Below, piece after piece: positions 39,666 to 47,897 of a DNA stretch of 64,000 nucleotides. Below the pieces are notes generated by a model. The model had not been told where the DNA came from, ran no database searches, and worked only from the letters and a program-made list of their open reading frames with translations. The position numbers were made by a program, and so were the translations under genes. This stretch comes from Pseudomonas taeanensis MS-3 (GTDB lineage: Bacteria; Pseudomonadota; Gammaproteobacteria; Pseudomonadales; Pseudomonadaceae): positions 372,001 to 436,000 of the forward strand of contig NZ_AWSQ01000009.1 in NCBI RefSeq assembly GCF_000498575.2. Direction: 5' to 3'. Within the stretch, counting starts at the first letter, position 1; every line of letters starts with the position of its first letter.

Positions 39666-39987
39666 GCTGGCGTAGAGCGCAGCGAAACCCAGCTACAGCT
39701 TTGTGGCCCGGATGTAAGCAGGAGATTAGCGCAAGTACTGCTCTCGCTCCCGGATTGCATCCGGGCTACGTACTGGCGGCCGGTCAAGAGTGAGTCGCCG
39801 CAGATCAGTGCTGCGTAGGCTGGCGTAGAGCGCAGCGAAACCCAGCTACAGCTTCGTGACTAATGCCATTGTGCTGGGTTAGGCGGTGGCCTGGAGCGCC
39901 GTCGCGGCCAAATTGCGGCATGTGCCGCTCACCCAACTTACTCGCTGACCTCGCCTACGCTGGGGGGGCGTAGGCGAGGCCGGTCGT
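39647..39987. repeat. Repeat array with a 153-bp duplication after the RND pump
   Basis: GCAGACCAGTGCTGCGTAGG (from 39647) recurs as GCAGATCAGTGCTGCGTAGG (from 39800), with the following GCTGGCGTAGAGCGCAGCG identical and similarity continuing to about 39700 and 39853. The first copy encodes the last RND codons and stop; the second repeats them outside the gene. Between them (39704-39769) lies a different inverted repeat, GGCCCGGATG to CATCCGGGC, a type common in Pseudomonas. The rest to 39987 holds no gene. Confidence 0.75.
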
Positions 39988-40995
39988 TTAGCTGACTTTC
40001 AGCACCAGCTTGCCGAAGTTCTCCCCGCTGAACAGCTTGAGCAGGGTTTCCGGGAAGGTCTGCAGACCCTCGACTATGTCCTCCTTGGACTTCAGCTGGC
40101 CGCTGGCCAGCCAGCCGCCCATTTCCTGCGCCGCCTCGGCGAAGCGCGGGGCATAGGTCATCACCACCATGCCTTCCATGCGCGCGCTGTTGACCAGCAG
40201 TTGCAGGTAGTTGGCCGGGCCCTTGATCGCTTCCTTATTGTTGTACTGGCTGATGGCGCCGCAGATCACCACCCGTGCCTTGAACTTGATGCGGGTCAGC
40301 ACGGCATCGAGGATGTCGCCGCCGACGTTGTCAAAATACACATCCACACCTTTCGGGCACTCGCGCTTGAGGCCAGCGTGAAGGTCTTCGTTCTTGTAAT
40401 CGATAGCGCCGTCGAAACCCAACTCCTCGACCAGGAACTTGCACTTGTCGGCGCCCCCGGCAATGCCGACCACACGGCAGCCCTTGAGCTTGGCGATTTG
40501 TCCGGCAACGCTACCGACCGCCCCGGCGGCGCCGGAGATCACTACTGTTTCACCGGCCTTGGGCGCGCCGACATCGAGCAGGGCGAAGTAGGCGGTCATC
40601 CCGGTCATGCCCAGAGCCGACAGGTACAGCGGCAGCGGGGCGCGCTTGGCGTCGACCTTGTAGAAGCCCTTGGGCTCGCCGAGAAAGTAGTCCTGCACGC
40701 CGAGGGCGCCGTTGACGTGGTCGCCGACGGCGAAATCCGGGTGCTGCGAGGCGATTACCTCGCCAACGCCGAGGGCGCGCATCACTTCGCCGAGGCCGAC
40801 CGGCGGGATGTAGGACTTGGCGTCGTTCATCCAGCCGCGCATGGCGGGGTCGAGCGACAGGTAGGCGTTCTTCACCAGGATCTGTCCCGGGCCGGGTTCG
40901 CCGACCTGGGTTTCGACATAACTGAAGGTCTCGCGGCTGGGCAGGCCGACAGGCCGTTGGGCGAGCAGAAATTGACGGTTGAGTGTGGCAGTCAT
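39988..40995 (-). CDS. NADP-dependent alkenal/one oxidoreductase (MDR, CurA-like)
   Basis: This 335-residue medium-chain reductase lacks the zinc ligands and has AYLSLDPAMRGWMNDAKSY, the Rossmann motif VISGAAGAVGSVAGQIAK, GGADKCKFL, and CGAISQYNN, the leukotriene B4 dehydrogenase/CurA branch that reduces alpha,beta-unsaturated carbonyls with NADPH. Monocistronic. Confidence 0.88.
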   Translation of the reverse strand: MTATLNRQFLLAQRPVGLPSRETFSYVETQVGEPGPGQILVKNAYLSLDPAMRGWMNDAKSYIPPVGLGEVMRALGVGEVIASQHPDFAVGDHVNGALGVQDYFLGEPKGFYKVDAKRAPLPLYLSALGMTGMTAYFALLDVGAPKAGETVVISGAAGAVGSVAGQIAKLKGCRVVGIAGGADKCKFLVEELGFDGAIDYKNEDLHAGLKRECPKGVDVYFDNVGGDILDAVLTRIKFKARVVICGAISQYNNKEAIKGPANYLQLLVNSARMEGMVVMTYAPRFAEAAQEMGGWLASGQLKSKEDIVEGLQTFPETLLKLFSGENFGKLVLKVS

Positions 40996-41221
40996 GGTCG
41001 GTACTCACTGAGCGGAAACCAAGGTGATAGCCCTTCGCCGTGCGCTGGGCAAGCTAAGCCACTCAGCCGAATAGAGGTCAATCCATCAGGGTGATGAGGG
41101 TGTGGGGTGCTTAATCATTATTTTCCATGAGGGAAAAACTGTTCTTCGAATAGTGCTGCCGCGCCGGGCGTTGCTCTGACTAGACTCTGCGCAGACTTTC
41201 AATCCTTGCGAGGATACGCAG

Positions 41222-41983
41222 ATGAGTTTGAGCTTTTCCGGCCAGGTTGCCCTGGTCACCGGCGGCGCTGCTGGCATCGGCCGCGCGACCGCCCTGGCAT
41301 TCGCCAATGAAGGCCTCAAGGTAGTGGTTTCCGATGTTGACGCGGCGGGCGGTGAAGGCACTGTCGAGCTGATCCGTGGCACCGGTGGCGACGCGACTTT
41401 CGTGCCTTGCGACGTTACCCAGGATGCGCAAGTCAAGGCCCTGATGGAGGCGATTCTGGCCGCCTACGGACGTCTGGACTATGCCTTCAACAATGCCGGT
41501 ATCGAGATCGAGCAGGGCAAGCTGGCGGACGGCAACGAAACCGAGTTCGACGCCATCATGGGGGTCAACGTCAAAGGCGTGTGGCTGTGCATGAAGCACC
41601 AGATTCCGCTGCTGCTGGCTCAGGGCGGCGGTGCCATCGTCAACACCGCCTCGGTCGCCGGTCTCGGCGCGGCGCCGAAGATGAGCATCTACGCGGCGTC
41701 CAAACATGCGGTGATTGGCCTGACCAAGTCGGCGGCGGTCGAATACGCGAAGAAGAAAATCCGCGTCAACGCGGTGTGCCCGGCGGTGATCGACACCGCC
41801 ATGTTCCGCCGTGCCTATGAGGCCGATCCGAAGAAGGGCGAGTTCGCTGCCGCCATGCACCCGGTCGGGCGCATCGGCAAAGTTGAGGAGATCGCCACCG
41901 CGGTGCTGTACCTGTGCTGTGACAACGCGGCGTTCACCACCGGCCATGCGCTGGCCGTCGACGGTGGCGCCACGGCGATCTGA
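41222..41983 (+). CDS. Short-chain dehydrogenase/reductase
   Basis: This 253-residue SDR has TGGAAGIGRA near residue 14, NNAGIE, the catalytic Ser in NTASVAG, and YAASKHA with the Tyr-Lys pair, ending VDGGATAI. Asp after the second strand (VVSDVDAAGG) suggests NAD preference. Substrate unknown. A weak hairpin terminator (42005-42024) follows. Confidence 0.88.
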   Translation: MSLSFSGQVALVTGGAAGIGRATALAFANEGLKVVVSDVDAAGGEGTVELIRGTGGDATFVPCDVTQDAQVKALMEAILAAYGRLDYAFNNAGIEIEQGKLADGNETEFDAIMGVNVKGVWLCMKHQIPLLLAQGGGAIVNTASVAGLGAAPKMSIYAASKHAVIGLTKSAAVEYAKKKIRVNAVCPAVIDTAMFRRAYEADPKKGEFAAAMHPVGRIGKVEEIATAVLYLCCDNAAFTTGHALAVDGGATAI

Positions 41984-42004
41984 TCGCTCAGGCTGGAAAA
42001 CTGA

Positions 42005-42024
42005 AAGGCGCTCAAGGGCGCCTT
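42005..42024 (+). terminator. Possible terminator after the SDR gene
   Basis: AAGGCGC pairs with GCGCCTT around TCAAGG, followed only by ACTTGT, so termination is uncertain. Confidence 0.35.
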
Positions 42025-42054
42025 ACTTGTGGGCGATGAGGGCGCAGCGGGTAG

Positions 42055-42081
42055 GATGGGTTGTGTGAAGCGATACCCATC
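42055..42081. repeat. GATGGGT...ACCCATC intergenic repeat at the benE end
   Basis: GATGGGT (42055-42061) and ACCCATC (42075-42081) are inverted arms of a Pseudomonas-type repeat (GATGGGTATCGC family). One arm contains two bases of the benE stop codon (42080-42082). Confidence 0.6.
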
Positions 42082-43270
42082 AATCCTTGCCCCAGTTAAG
42101 AATGGCCAGGGTCAGCAGGCCGGCCACTATGCCCCAGAAGGCCGAGCCGACCGAGAACAGGGTCATGCCGGAGGCCGTTACCAGGAAGGTGATCAACGCG
42201 GCGTCGCGCTCCTTGGCTACGCTCATGGCCTGGGTCAGGCCGCCGATGATCGAAGCGAACAGGGCCAGGGCGGCAATCGACAGGATCAGCGCCTTGGGCA
42301 GGGCGGTGAACAGCGCGGCGAGGGTGGCGCCAAAGATCCCGGCGATGCCATAAAACACGCCACACCAGACCGCCGCTGTGTAGCGCTTGGCAGGGTCTTC
42401 ATGGGCTTCCGGGCCGGCGCAGATCGCAGCGCTGATGGCGGCCATGTGGATGCCGTGAGACCCGAAGGGCGCCAGCAGGATCGAGGTCAGGCCGGTGATG
42501 TTCAGCAGCGGCGAAGCGGGCACGTCATAACCGTTGGCGCGCAGCACCGCCATGCCGGGCAGGTTCTGCGAGGCCATGGCCACGATGAACAGCGGAATGC
42601 CGATGCTGATCGCCGCGGCCAGCGAGAAGCTCGGGGTGGTCCATTCGGGCGTGGCCAGTCGCAACTCGAAATCCGAGAAGTCCAGCAAGCCGAATACCCC
42701 GGCCAGCAACGTGCCCACCAGCAGCGCGGCGAGTACGGCATAGCGCGGCAGCAGACGCTTGCCGAGCAGATAGGCGAGTAGCATGGCGACCACCAGTGTG
42801 GGTTGCTGCTCGGCCGCTCCGCAGATTTCCAGACCGATCTTGAACAGCACCCCGGCCAGCAAGGCCGCGGCGATGGAGCCGGGAATCCGCCGCATGATGC
42901 GATCGAAGCTGCCGGTCAGGCCACACAGCACGATCAGCCCTGAGGCGAGGATGTAGGCGCCAATCGCCTCACCGTAAGGCACTCCCGGCAGGCTGCTGAT
43001 CAACAGCGCGGCACCGGGGGTCGACCAGGCGATCATCACCGGCGCGCGGTAACGCAGCGACAGGCCGATGCAGCAGATCGCCATGCCGATCGACAGTGCC
43101 CAGATCCATGACGAAATCTGCCCGCTGCTCAGTCCTGCCGCCTGACCTGCCTGGAAGATCAGCACCAGCGAGCTGGTATAGCCGGTGAGCATGGCGATGA
43201 AGCCGGCGACCACAGCAGAGGTCGAGGTGTCGGCCAGCGGGCGCAAGCGCGCCTGGGTTGCTTCTGGCAT
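42080..43270 (-). CDS. benE: BenE-family benzoate/H+ symporter
   Basis: This 396-residue protein has about twelve membrane segments and BenE features: FIAMLTGYTSSLVLIFQAG, YRAPVMIAWSTPGAALL and ILLAPFGSHGIHMAAISAAIC. The family imports benzoate or related aromatic acids with protons. Its ATG (43268-43270) shares a base with the stop of the LysE gene (TGATG), so the two are translationally coupled. No benzoate catabolic genes are nearby, so the substrate here is open. Confidence 0.88.
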   Translation of the reverse strand: MPEATQARLRPLADTSTSAVVAGFIAMLTGYTSSLVLIFQAGQAAGLSSGQISSWIWALSIGMAICCIGLSLRYRAPVMIAWSTPGAALLISSLPGVPYGEAIGAYILASGLIVLCGLTGSFDRIMRRIPGSIAAALLAGVLFKIGLEICGAAEQQPTLVVAMLLAYLLGKRLLPRYAVLAALLVGTLLAGVFGLLDFSDFELRLATPEWTTPSFSLAAAISIGIPLFIVAMASQNLPGMAVLRANGYDVPASPLLNITGLTSILLAPFGSHGIHMAAISAAICAGPEAHEDPAKRYTAAVWCGVFYGIAGIFGATLAALFTALPKALILSIAALALFASIIGGLTQAMSVAKERDAALITFLVTASGMTLFSVGSAFWGIVAGLLTLAILNWGKD

Positions 43271-43884
43271 CACAGGGCTCCTTTGACGTCAGCCATGATC
43301 GGGTACAGCGAGGCGACCAGCAACAAAGCCATGCCGATATTGAAACCGCGCAGCACCTGCGGCTTGTCCAGCCAGTTGCGCAACAGGCTGCCGGCCAGTG
43401 TCCAGACACTCATGGTCGGGCAGTTGACCAGGGCGAACAGGGCGGCGATGCACAGCACGTTGATCACGAAGTCGTCCTGTGGGGTGTAGGTGGTAATGGC
43501 GCCGATGGCCATGATCCAGGCCTTGGGGTTGACCCACTGGAAGGCCGCGGCCTGGAGGAAGCTGAAGGGTTTACCACGTTTGCCCTCTCGGCTATCGGGT
43601 GCACCCGCCTGGGCAATCTTCCAGGCCAGATACAACAAATAGGCGGCGCCTACGTAGCGCAGCAGGTTATAGAGCAGCGGCACCTGCTCGAACAGCTGGC
43701 CGAGACCCAAGCCGACCGACAGCACCAGCAACATAAGGCCCAGGCTGATGCCGAGCATGTGCGGCAGGGTGCGACGCAGGCCGAAGTTGGCCCCGGAAGC
43801 GAGCAGCATCATATTGTTCGGTCCCGGGGTGACCGAGGTGACAAAGGCGAAGACGATAAAGGCAATCAGCAGTTCAGCAGTCAT
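43270..43884 (-). CDS. LysE-family amino acid exporter
   Basis: This 204-residue protein has six membrane segments and the LysE/RhtB signature FAFVTSVTPGPNNMMLLASG at the start and KAWIMAIGAITTYT. ATG 43884 is preferred; the longer frame to 43929 adds an unlikely N-terminus. It is the upstream partner of benE (one-base overlap). Export of amino acids or metabolites is the family role; the link to an aromatic importer is unexplained. Confidence 0.87.
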   Translation of the reverse strand: MTAELLIAFIVFAFVTSVTPGPNNMMLLASGANFGLRRTLPHMLGISLGLMLLVLSVGLGLGQLFEQVPLLYNLLRYVGAAYLLYLAWKIAQAGAPDSREGKRGKPFSFLQAAAFQWVNPKAWIMAIGAITTYTPQDDFVINVLCIAALFALVNCPTMSVWTLAGSLLRNWLDKPQVLRGFNIGMALLLVASLYPIMADVKGAL

Positions 43885-43999
43885 GGTGTGGGTACTCGGT
43901 GGCAATGCCAGCAGCCTAAGGGCAGGCACCGAGTGCGTCGCGGTACAGCGAGGGCGGTAATGGGCGATACAGTCGCGGCCGAGCGCGTTGTCGGCCGAT

Positions 44000-44455
44000 T
44001 CAGCTGTCGCCCAGGCCCGTTTGACGGCTGTTGCCTAACGCTTGGTTGACCTGCAGCCAGCCGTTGACGGCCGCTTCCCCCGCGTCGGCAAAGGCGCGTT
44101 GCAGCAGCTTGGCCTGCTCGCGGCGCAAGGCCAGCTCGAGCTTGGCGCCTTCAGGCGTAAAGCCGAGCAGGCGCTTACGCTTGTCGTCTTCGGCGGTCCC
44201 GCTGGTGACCAGGTGCATTTCCAGCAATTGGCGTAACGGAATGTTTAGTGCCTGCTTGCTCACCCCCAGGTAGCCAAGCAACTCTTTCATGCTCAGCCCC
44301 GGATAACGGGCGATGAAGAACAGGATGCGGTGATGCACCCGCGACAGGCCGCGACGGGCGAGCATTTCGTCAGCCTTGGCGGTGAACGCCTGGTAGCCGA
44401 AGAAGAAGGCTTCCATGGCGGATTGCTGGATGGTTGGGTTTTTAAGGTCAAGCAT
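44000..44455 (-). CDS. MarR-family regulator
   Basis: This 151-residue winged-helix regulator has the MarR DNA-binding region (GLSRVHHRILFFIARYPGLSMKELLGYLGVSKQALNIPLRQL) and a helical dimer domain. Its start codon is inside a perfect palindrome (44447-44461). It is divergent from an aminotransferase gene and upstream, on the same strand, of the LysE-BenE pair. The regulated set is inferred from the operators: itself and the aminotransferase. Confidence 0.85.
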   Translation of the reverse strand: MLDLKNPTIQQSAMEAFFFGYQAFTAKADEMLARRGLSRVHHRILFFIARYPGLSMKELLGYLGVSKQALNIPLRQLLEMHLVTSGTAEDDKRKRLLGFTPEGAKLELALRREQAKLLQRAFADAGEAAVNGWLQVNQALGNSRQTGLGDS

Positions 44456-44461
44456 ATTGAC
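44447..44461. promoter_or_regulatory. MarR operator 1 (candidate)
   Basis: GTCAAGCATATTGAC, arms GTCAA/TTGAC around 5 bases, overlapping the MarR start codon (44453-44455). Occupancy would block the regulator's own expression. Confidence 0.7.
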
Positions 44462-44488
44462 GTATCTGCCTGGCTCGTCGTAGTTTCA

Positions 44489-44503
44489 GTCAAGCAGTTT
44501 GAC
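44489..44503. promoter_or_regulatory. MarR operator 2 (candidate)
   Basis: GTCAAGCAGTTTGAC, same arms and the same GCA start of the spacer as operator 1, 42 bp (four turns) away. It lies 35 bases before the aminotransferase ATG, in the expected promoter. Confidence 0.7.
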
Positions 44504-44537
44504 CTATTTTCCCTTGCCTATGCTACCGGTGACCTCC

Positions 44538-45704
44538 ATGGCCTTCTCTGAACGCGTTGCCCGCCTGAAAAGCTCCCTGATCCGTGAAATTCTCGCCGCG
44601 GCGCAGCGTCCGGAAGTCATGTCGTTCGCCGGCGGCCTGCCTGCCGAACCGATGTTGCCCAAAGTCGAGTGGGCGGACATGCCAGCGAGCATGGGCCAGT
44701 ACGGCATGAGCGAGGGTGAGCCAGCGTTGCGTGAGGCGATTGCCGCCGAGGCGCGCGCCTTGGGCGTGCCTTGCGAGGCCAGCCAGGTGCTGATCGTCAG
44801 TGGCTCGCAGCAGACCCTGGACCTGGCCAGCAAGCTGTTTATCGATCCGGGCACCGAAGTGTTGCTCGAAGCGCCCACTTATCTGGCCGCGCTGCAAGCC
44901 TTCCAGTTGTTCGGTGCCGATTGCATCAGCGTGCCCCAGGAGGCTGACGGCCCGCAGATTGAGGCACTGCGCCAGCGCCTGGAAACGCACAAACCGGCCT
45001 TCGCCTACCTGATTCCAACCTTCCAGAACCCCTCGGCGGTACGCTACAGCGAAGCCAAGCGCGACGCCGTAGCGGCTTTGCTGGATGAGTTCGGCGTGAC
45101 GCTGATCGAGGACGAGCCCTACCGCGATCTGGTGTTCGATGCGGGCAGCGCCACGCCTATCGTCAGTCGTTTGCAAAAGGCCAGCTGGATCTACACAGGC
45201 ACCGTTTCCAAGACCCTGTTGCCGGGCCTGCGCGTCGGCTACCTGATAGCCACCCCGGATCTGTTCCCCTATTTGCTGCGTCTCAAGCAGTCGGCGGATT
45301 TGCACACCAACCGTATTGGCCAGTGGCAGGCTCTGCAGTGGCTGGGCAGCGAGCACTACCGTCAGCATCTGGCCGAGCTGCGGGATTTCTACCGAATGCG
45401 CCGCGACGCGATGCAGGTGGCGCTGCAAGAGCACTTCTGTGATCTGGCTGAGTGGGACGTTCCCCAGGGCGGTCTGTTCTTCTGGCTGACGCTCAAGCAA
45501 CCGCTGGATACGCGCACCTTGCTCGCGCCTGCTCTGGCGCAGAACGTCGCATTCATGCCCGGCGAACCCTTCTTCATCGACCCGGATCAACATCCAGGGC
45601 ACTTGCGTCTGAATTTCAGCCATGTGGCACCGGAGCGCCTGAGCGAAGGTCTGCAGCGCCTGGCCGGTGTTATCAGAGAGGCACAGTCCAGCGCGGCGGC
45701 CTGA
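44538..45704 (+). CDS. PLP-dependent aminotransferase (class I/II, 2-aminoadipate-like)
   Basis: This 388-residue enzyme begins MAFSERVARLKSSLIREIL and has SFAGGLPAEPMLP, SGSQQTLDLASKLF, PTFQNPSAVRY, EDEPYRDLVFD and the PLP Lys in YTGTVSKTLLPGLRVGY, which matches the branch that includes 2-aminoadipate aminotransferase and MocR-type domains, without a DNA-binding part. ATG 44538 is preferred; 44520 is in frame. Substrate unknown. It is divergent from the MarR gene. Confidence 0.87.
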   Translation: MAFSERVARLKSSLIREILAAAQRPEVMSFAGGLPAEPMLPKVEWADMPASMGQYGMSEGEPALREAIAAEARALGVPCEASQVLIVSGSQQTLDLASKLFIDPGTEVLLEAPTYLAALQAFQLFGADCISVPQEADGPQIEALRQRLETHKPAFAYLIPTFQNPSAVRYSEAKRDAVAALLDEFGVTLIEDEPYRDLVFDAGSATPIVSRLQKASWIYTGTVSKTLLPGLRVGYLIATPDLFPYLLRLKQSADLHTNRIGQWQALQWLGSEHYRQHLAELRDFYRMRRDAMQVALQEHFCDLAEWDVPQGGLFFWLTLKQPLDTRTLLAPALAQNVAFMPGEPFFIDPDQHPGHLRLNFSHVAPERLSEGLQRLAGVIREAQSSAAA

Positions 45705-45784
45705 GGGAAGTTGAGAGCGTCCAGACAGACATAAGACATGCGCGCGGCTTGTATCCGCGCCTCAGCATCTAAGGGGGAGTGACT

Positions 45785-46387
45785 ATGTTGAAGGTTTACG
45801 GTGATAGTCGTTCGGGCAACTGCTACAAGGTCAAGTTGCTGTTGAGTCTGCTCGGCATCGCCTACGAGTGGGTGCCGATGGACGTGCTCAAGGGTGAGAC
45901 ACAGAGCGAAGCGTTCCTGGCGAAGAACCCCAACGGCAAGATCCCAGTACTGGAGTTGGAGGACGGCACCTGCCTGTGGGAGTCCAACGCGATTCTAAAT
46001 TTCCTCGCCGATGGCAGTGTTTTTTTGCCGAGCGAGCCGCGCCTGCGCACTCAGGTGCTGCAGTGGCAGTTCTTCGAACAGTACAGTCACGAACCCTATA
46101 TCGCCGTGGCGAGATTTATCCAGCTGTACCAGGGGATGCCGGAGGCGCGTATGGAGGAATACCGGATCTGCCATGTGCGCGGGCACAAGGCACTGAAGGT
46201 CATGGAGCAGCAACTGCAACGCACCGCTTATCTGGTCGGTGACCAGTACTCCATTGCCGATATCGCTCTGTACGCCTATACCCATGTCGCTGATGAGGGC
46301 GGTTTCGAGCTCAGCGACTATCCGGCGATTCGCGCCTGGATGGATCGAGTGGCCAGCCAGCCACGGCATGTCGGGATGCACGACTGA
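45785..46387 (+). CDS. Glutathione S-transferase family protein
   Basis: This 200-residue GST has LKVYGDSRSGNCYKVKLLLSLLGI, NGKIPVLELEDGTCLWESNAILNFLA and a C-terminal helical domain with SIADIALYAYTH. GGGGGAG precedes ATG 45785. Follows the aminotransferase gene on the same strand and may be co-transcribed. Confidence 0.87.
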   Translation: MLKVYGDSRSGNCYKVKLLLSLLGIAYEWVPMDVLKGETQSEAFLAKNPNGKIPVLELEDGTCLWESNAILNFLADGSVFLPSEPRLRTQVLQWQFFEQYSHEPYIAVARFIQLYQGMPEARMEEYRICHVRGHKALKVMEQQLQRTAYLVGDQYSIADIALYAYTHVADEGGFELSDYPAIRAWMDRVASQPRHVGMHD

Positions 46388-46525
46388 TCACTGGGGGGGA
46401 TCAGGGCGTACAGGCAGTGGAATGCTGGTTCAGCTACCGCTTATCCGACGGCTTCATGTTGATGTAACAAAGTTCTCAGCGTCCTGTCCAATCTACGGGG
46501 TCAGGGGGATTGAGAGGATGACACC

Positions 46526-46870
46526 ATGAAATCGGCACACGCTACGACGGCTCTTAGCGGCCTGTTGTTGGTACTCACGGCCGCCGTTGCTGGGCAAGCA
46601 GTCAGCGCGCCGTTCCCATCGGCTGCACAGGAGTCAGCATTCATGCTGGCGGAGGGTGGTAGTAGTTACTTGCTGGACCACCGCATGGAGCGTGAAGACC
46701 GCCATCAGAACCGTGGGGACGAAAGCCAGGGGTTCGCCCGGATGCTCGAGCGCAAACCCACTGCGGCGGGACCGCAGTCCCAGTTCGAGGGTGATCGGTC
46801 GACAATGCAGTCCGAACAGCAGTACAAGTCTCCGATTCACCGGGACCGGTCTGAGTACGGTTTGCATTGA
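46526..46870 (+). CDS. Small secreted hydrophilic protein, unknown function
   Basis: This 114-residue protein has a good signal peptide (HATTALSGLLLVLTAAVAG, cleavage after AVSA) and a mature part rich in Arg, Glu, Gln and Ser (LDHRMEREDRHQNRGDESQG) with no cysteine. The ribosome site GAGAGGA precedes ATG 46526. I recognise no family. The mature chain is probably disordered in the periplasm. Confidence 0.65.
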   Translation: MKSAHATTALSGLLLVLTAAVAGQAVSAPFPSAAQESAFMLAEGGSSYLLDHRMEREDRHQNRGDESQGFARMLERKPTAAGPQSQFEGDRSTMQSEQQYKSPIHRDRSEYGLH

Positions 46871-47147
46871 TTTCTGCAGTTTGCCGCTCCGGGTGCTCAG
46901 CGTATGAATGTGTGCCCGGAGGAAGACAAAGTGAGAGTGAGACGAAGCCGGTCCTGCACAAGGCATAGGGTTTACTTCACTCCGGCGGGTCATTCGATCC
47001 TGTCCGACGGCGCTGCAGTGCACTTCCTCGTTCTGCGCCCGCAGAACGAAAACTACATCTTCATATTTATCGGCATACGCTAACTGCACTCTGGCAGTTG
47101 GCGTTCGCTATTGCTGGACTAAGCGCTACACAGCTTCGCAGCACCGC

Positions 47148-47897
47148 TCATAGCCAGTGCATTATGGCTGGCGCGCCCCGCCTGCGTTGCCAGCAGCGAC
47201 TGGCAACCAGCAAGGTAGCCGAGAGCGGCACGAGCCAGGCGAATAAGCCGATGAAGGCCCCCATCCCAGGAATGCCTAGCATCAGTAGCAGGCTCGGCGC
47301 GCAGCAGGCGCCACCAGCGAGCAGGGCGGGCCACACCCCTGCACTCCAGGCAGCGCTCTCGGACAGGCGACATGCTGCCCGCTCCCGGAGAGCCAGTGCG
47401 CCGTGAAGGTTCAGGGCCAGCAGTGATCCCAGTAGCGCAGCTATGAGCATATTGGCTGGGCTGAGCAGAATCAGCAGATAGCCCAGTTCGAGCAGTGCCA
47501 AGGCTTCGAAATGCCAGCTCGAGCGTTGGGCGAAGAGCCGTTGCCATTGCCACTCCAGGCTTTGCCAGCGCCACTGTGCAGGCCCCAGGTCGATGTCACC
47601 GATGACGTAGAGGTAGAACAGGGCGTAGAGAACCGCGATCGATCCGATCAACGGCCCTCTAGCAGGCCGTTGAAAAATGTAGCGAGCGAAGGCTAGGCAA
47701 GGCGAAATCAGCCGATAAAGCGCAGTGTACGAGTTGTACATGAGCATTTCGAGACGCCGCGTCCCAGGCTGATTGACTCGCTTCGCTCGCCCTGCGGGCC
47801 AGCCTTCGGCTGTTGCTCCGCTTCGCTGCGTTGCAACGCCGCATAGCTGAGCGCAGTAGTTTTTCAATAGCCTGCTAAGGTTGGGCTTGCTGGCCAT
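47148..47897 (-). CDS. Cysteine-containing membrane protein gene carrying an in-frame element insertion
   Basis: The 249-codon frame starts at ATG 47897 inside the 3' end of the DUF3179 gene. Codons 8-79 come from the miniature element at 47662-47877; without it the frame reads MASKPNLRGPLIGSIAVLYA and continues unbroken for 177 codons. The native part has 4-5 membrane segments and a conserved-looking LLAGGACCAPSLLLMLGIPG with a Cys-Cys pair, similar in style to the cysteine pairs of MerT-like and other metal-handling membrane proteins. The protein with the added 72 residues may be non-functional or may start downstream. Function unknown; pairing with DUF3179 suggests a joint role. Confidence 0.65.
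   Translation of the reverse strand: MASKPNLSRLLKNYCAQLCGVATQRSGATAEGWPAGRAKRVNQPGTRRLEMLMYNSYTALYRLISPCLAFARYIFQRPARGPLIGSIAVLYALFYLYVIGDIDLGPAQWRWQSLEWQWQRLFAQRSSWHFEALALLELGYLLILLSPANMLIAALLGSLLALNLHGALALRERAACRLSESAAWSAGVWPALLAGGACCAPSLLLMLGIPGMGAFIGLFAWLVPLSATLLVASRCWQRRRGAPAIMHWL
47662..47875. mobile_element. MITE-like element with TA target duplication
   Basis: The ends GCAGGCCGTTGAAAAA and TTTTTCAATAGCCTGC are inverted copies with two mismatches, and the element is flanked on each side by TA (47660-47661 and 47876-47877). It is 214 bp and encodes no transposase. TA duplication and small size fit a miniature element mobilised by an IS630/Tc1-type transposase, which is an inference. 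It also carries internal inverted segments (GCGAAGCGAGTC-like). Confidence 0.78.

Noticed and set aside
39666-39987. Possible small gene in the repeat array
   Set aside because: All frames are short and built of repeat sequence.
46871-47147. Reading frames between the secreted protein and the membrane protein gene
   Set aside because: Frames lack starts with ribosome sites and show no family features.
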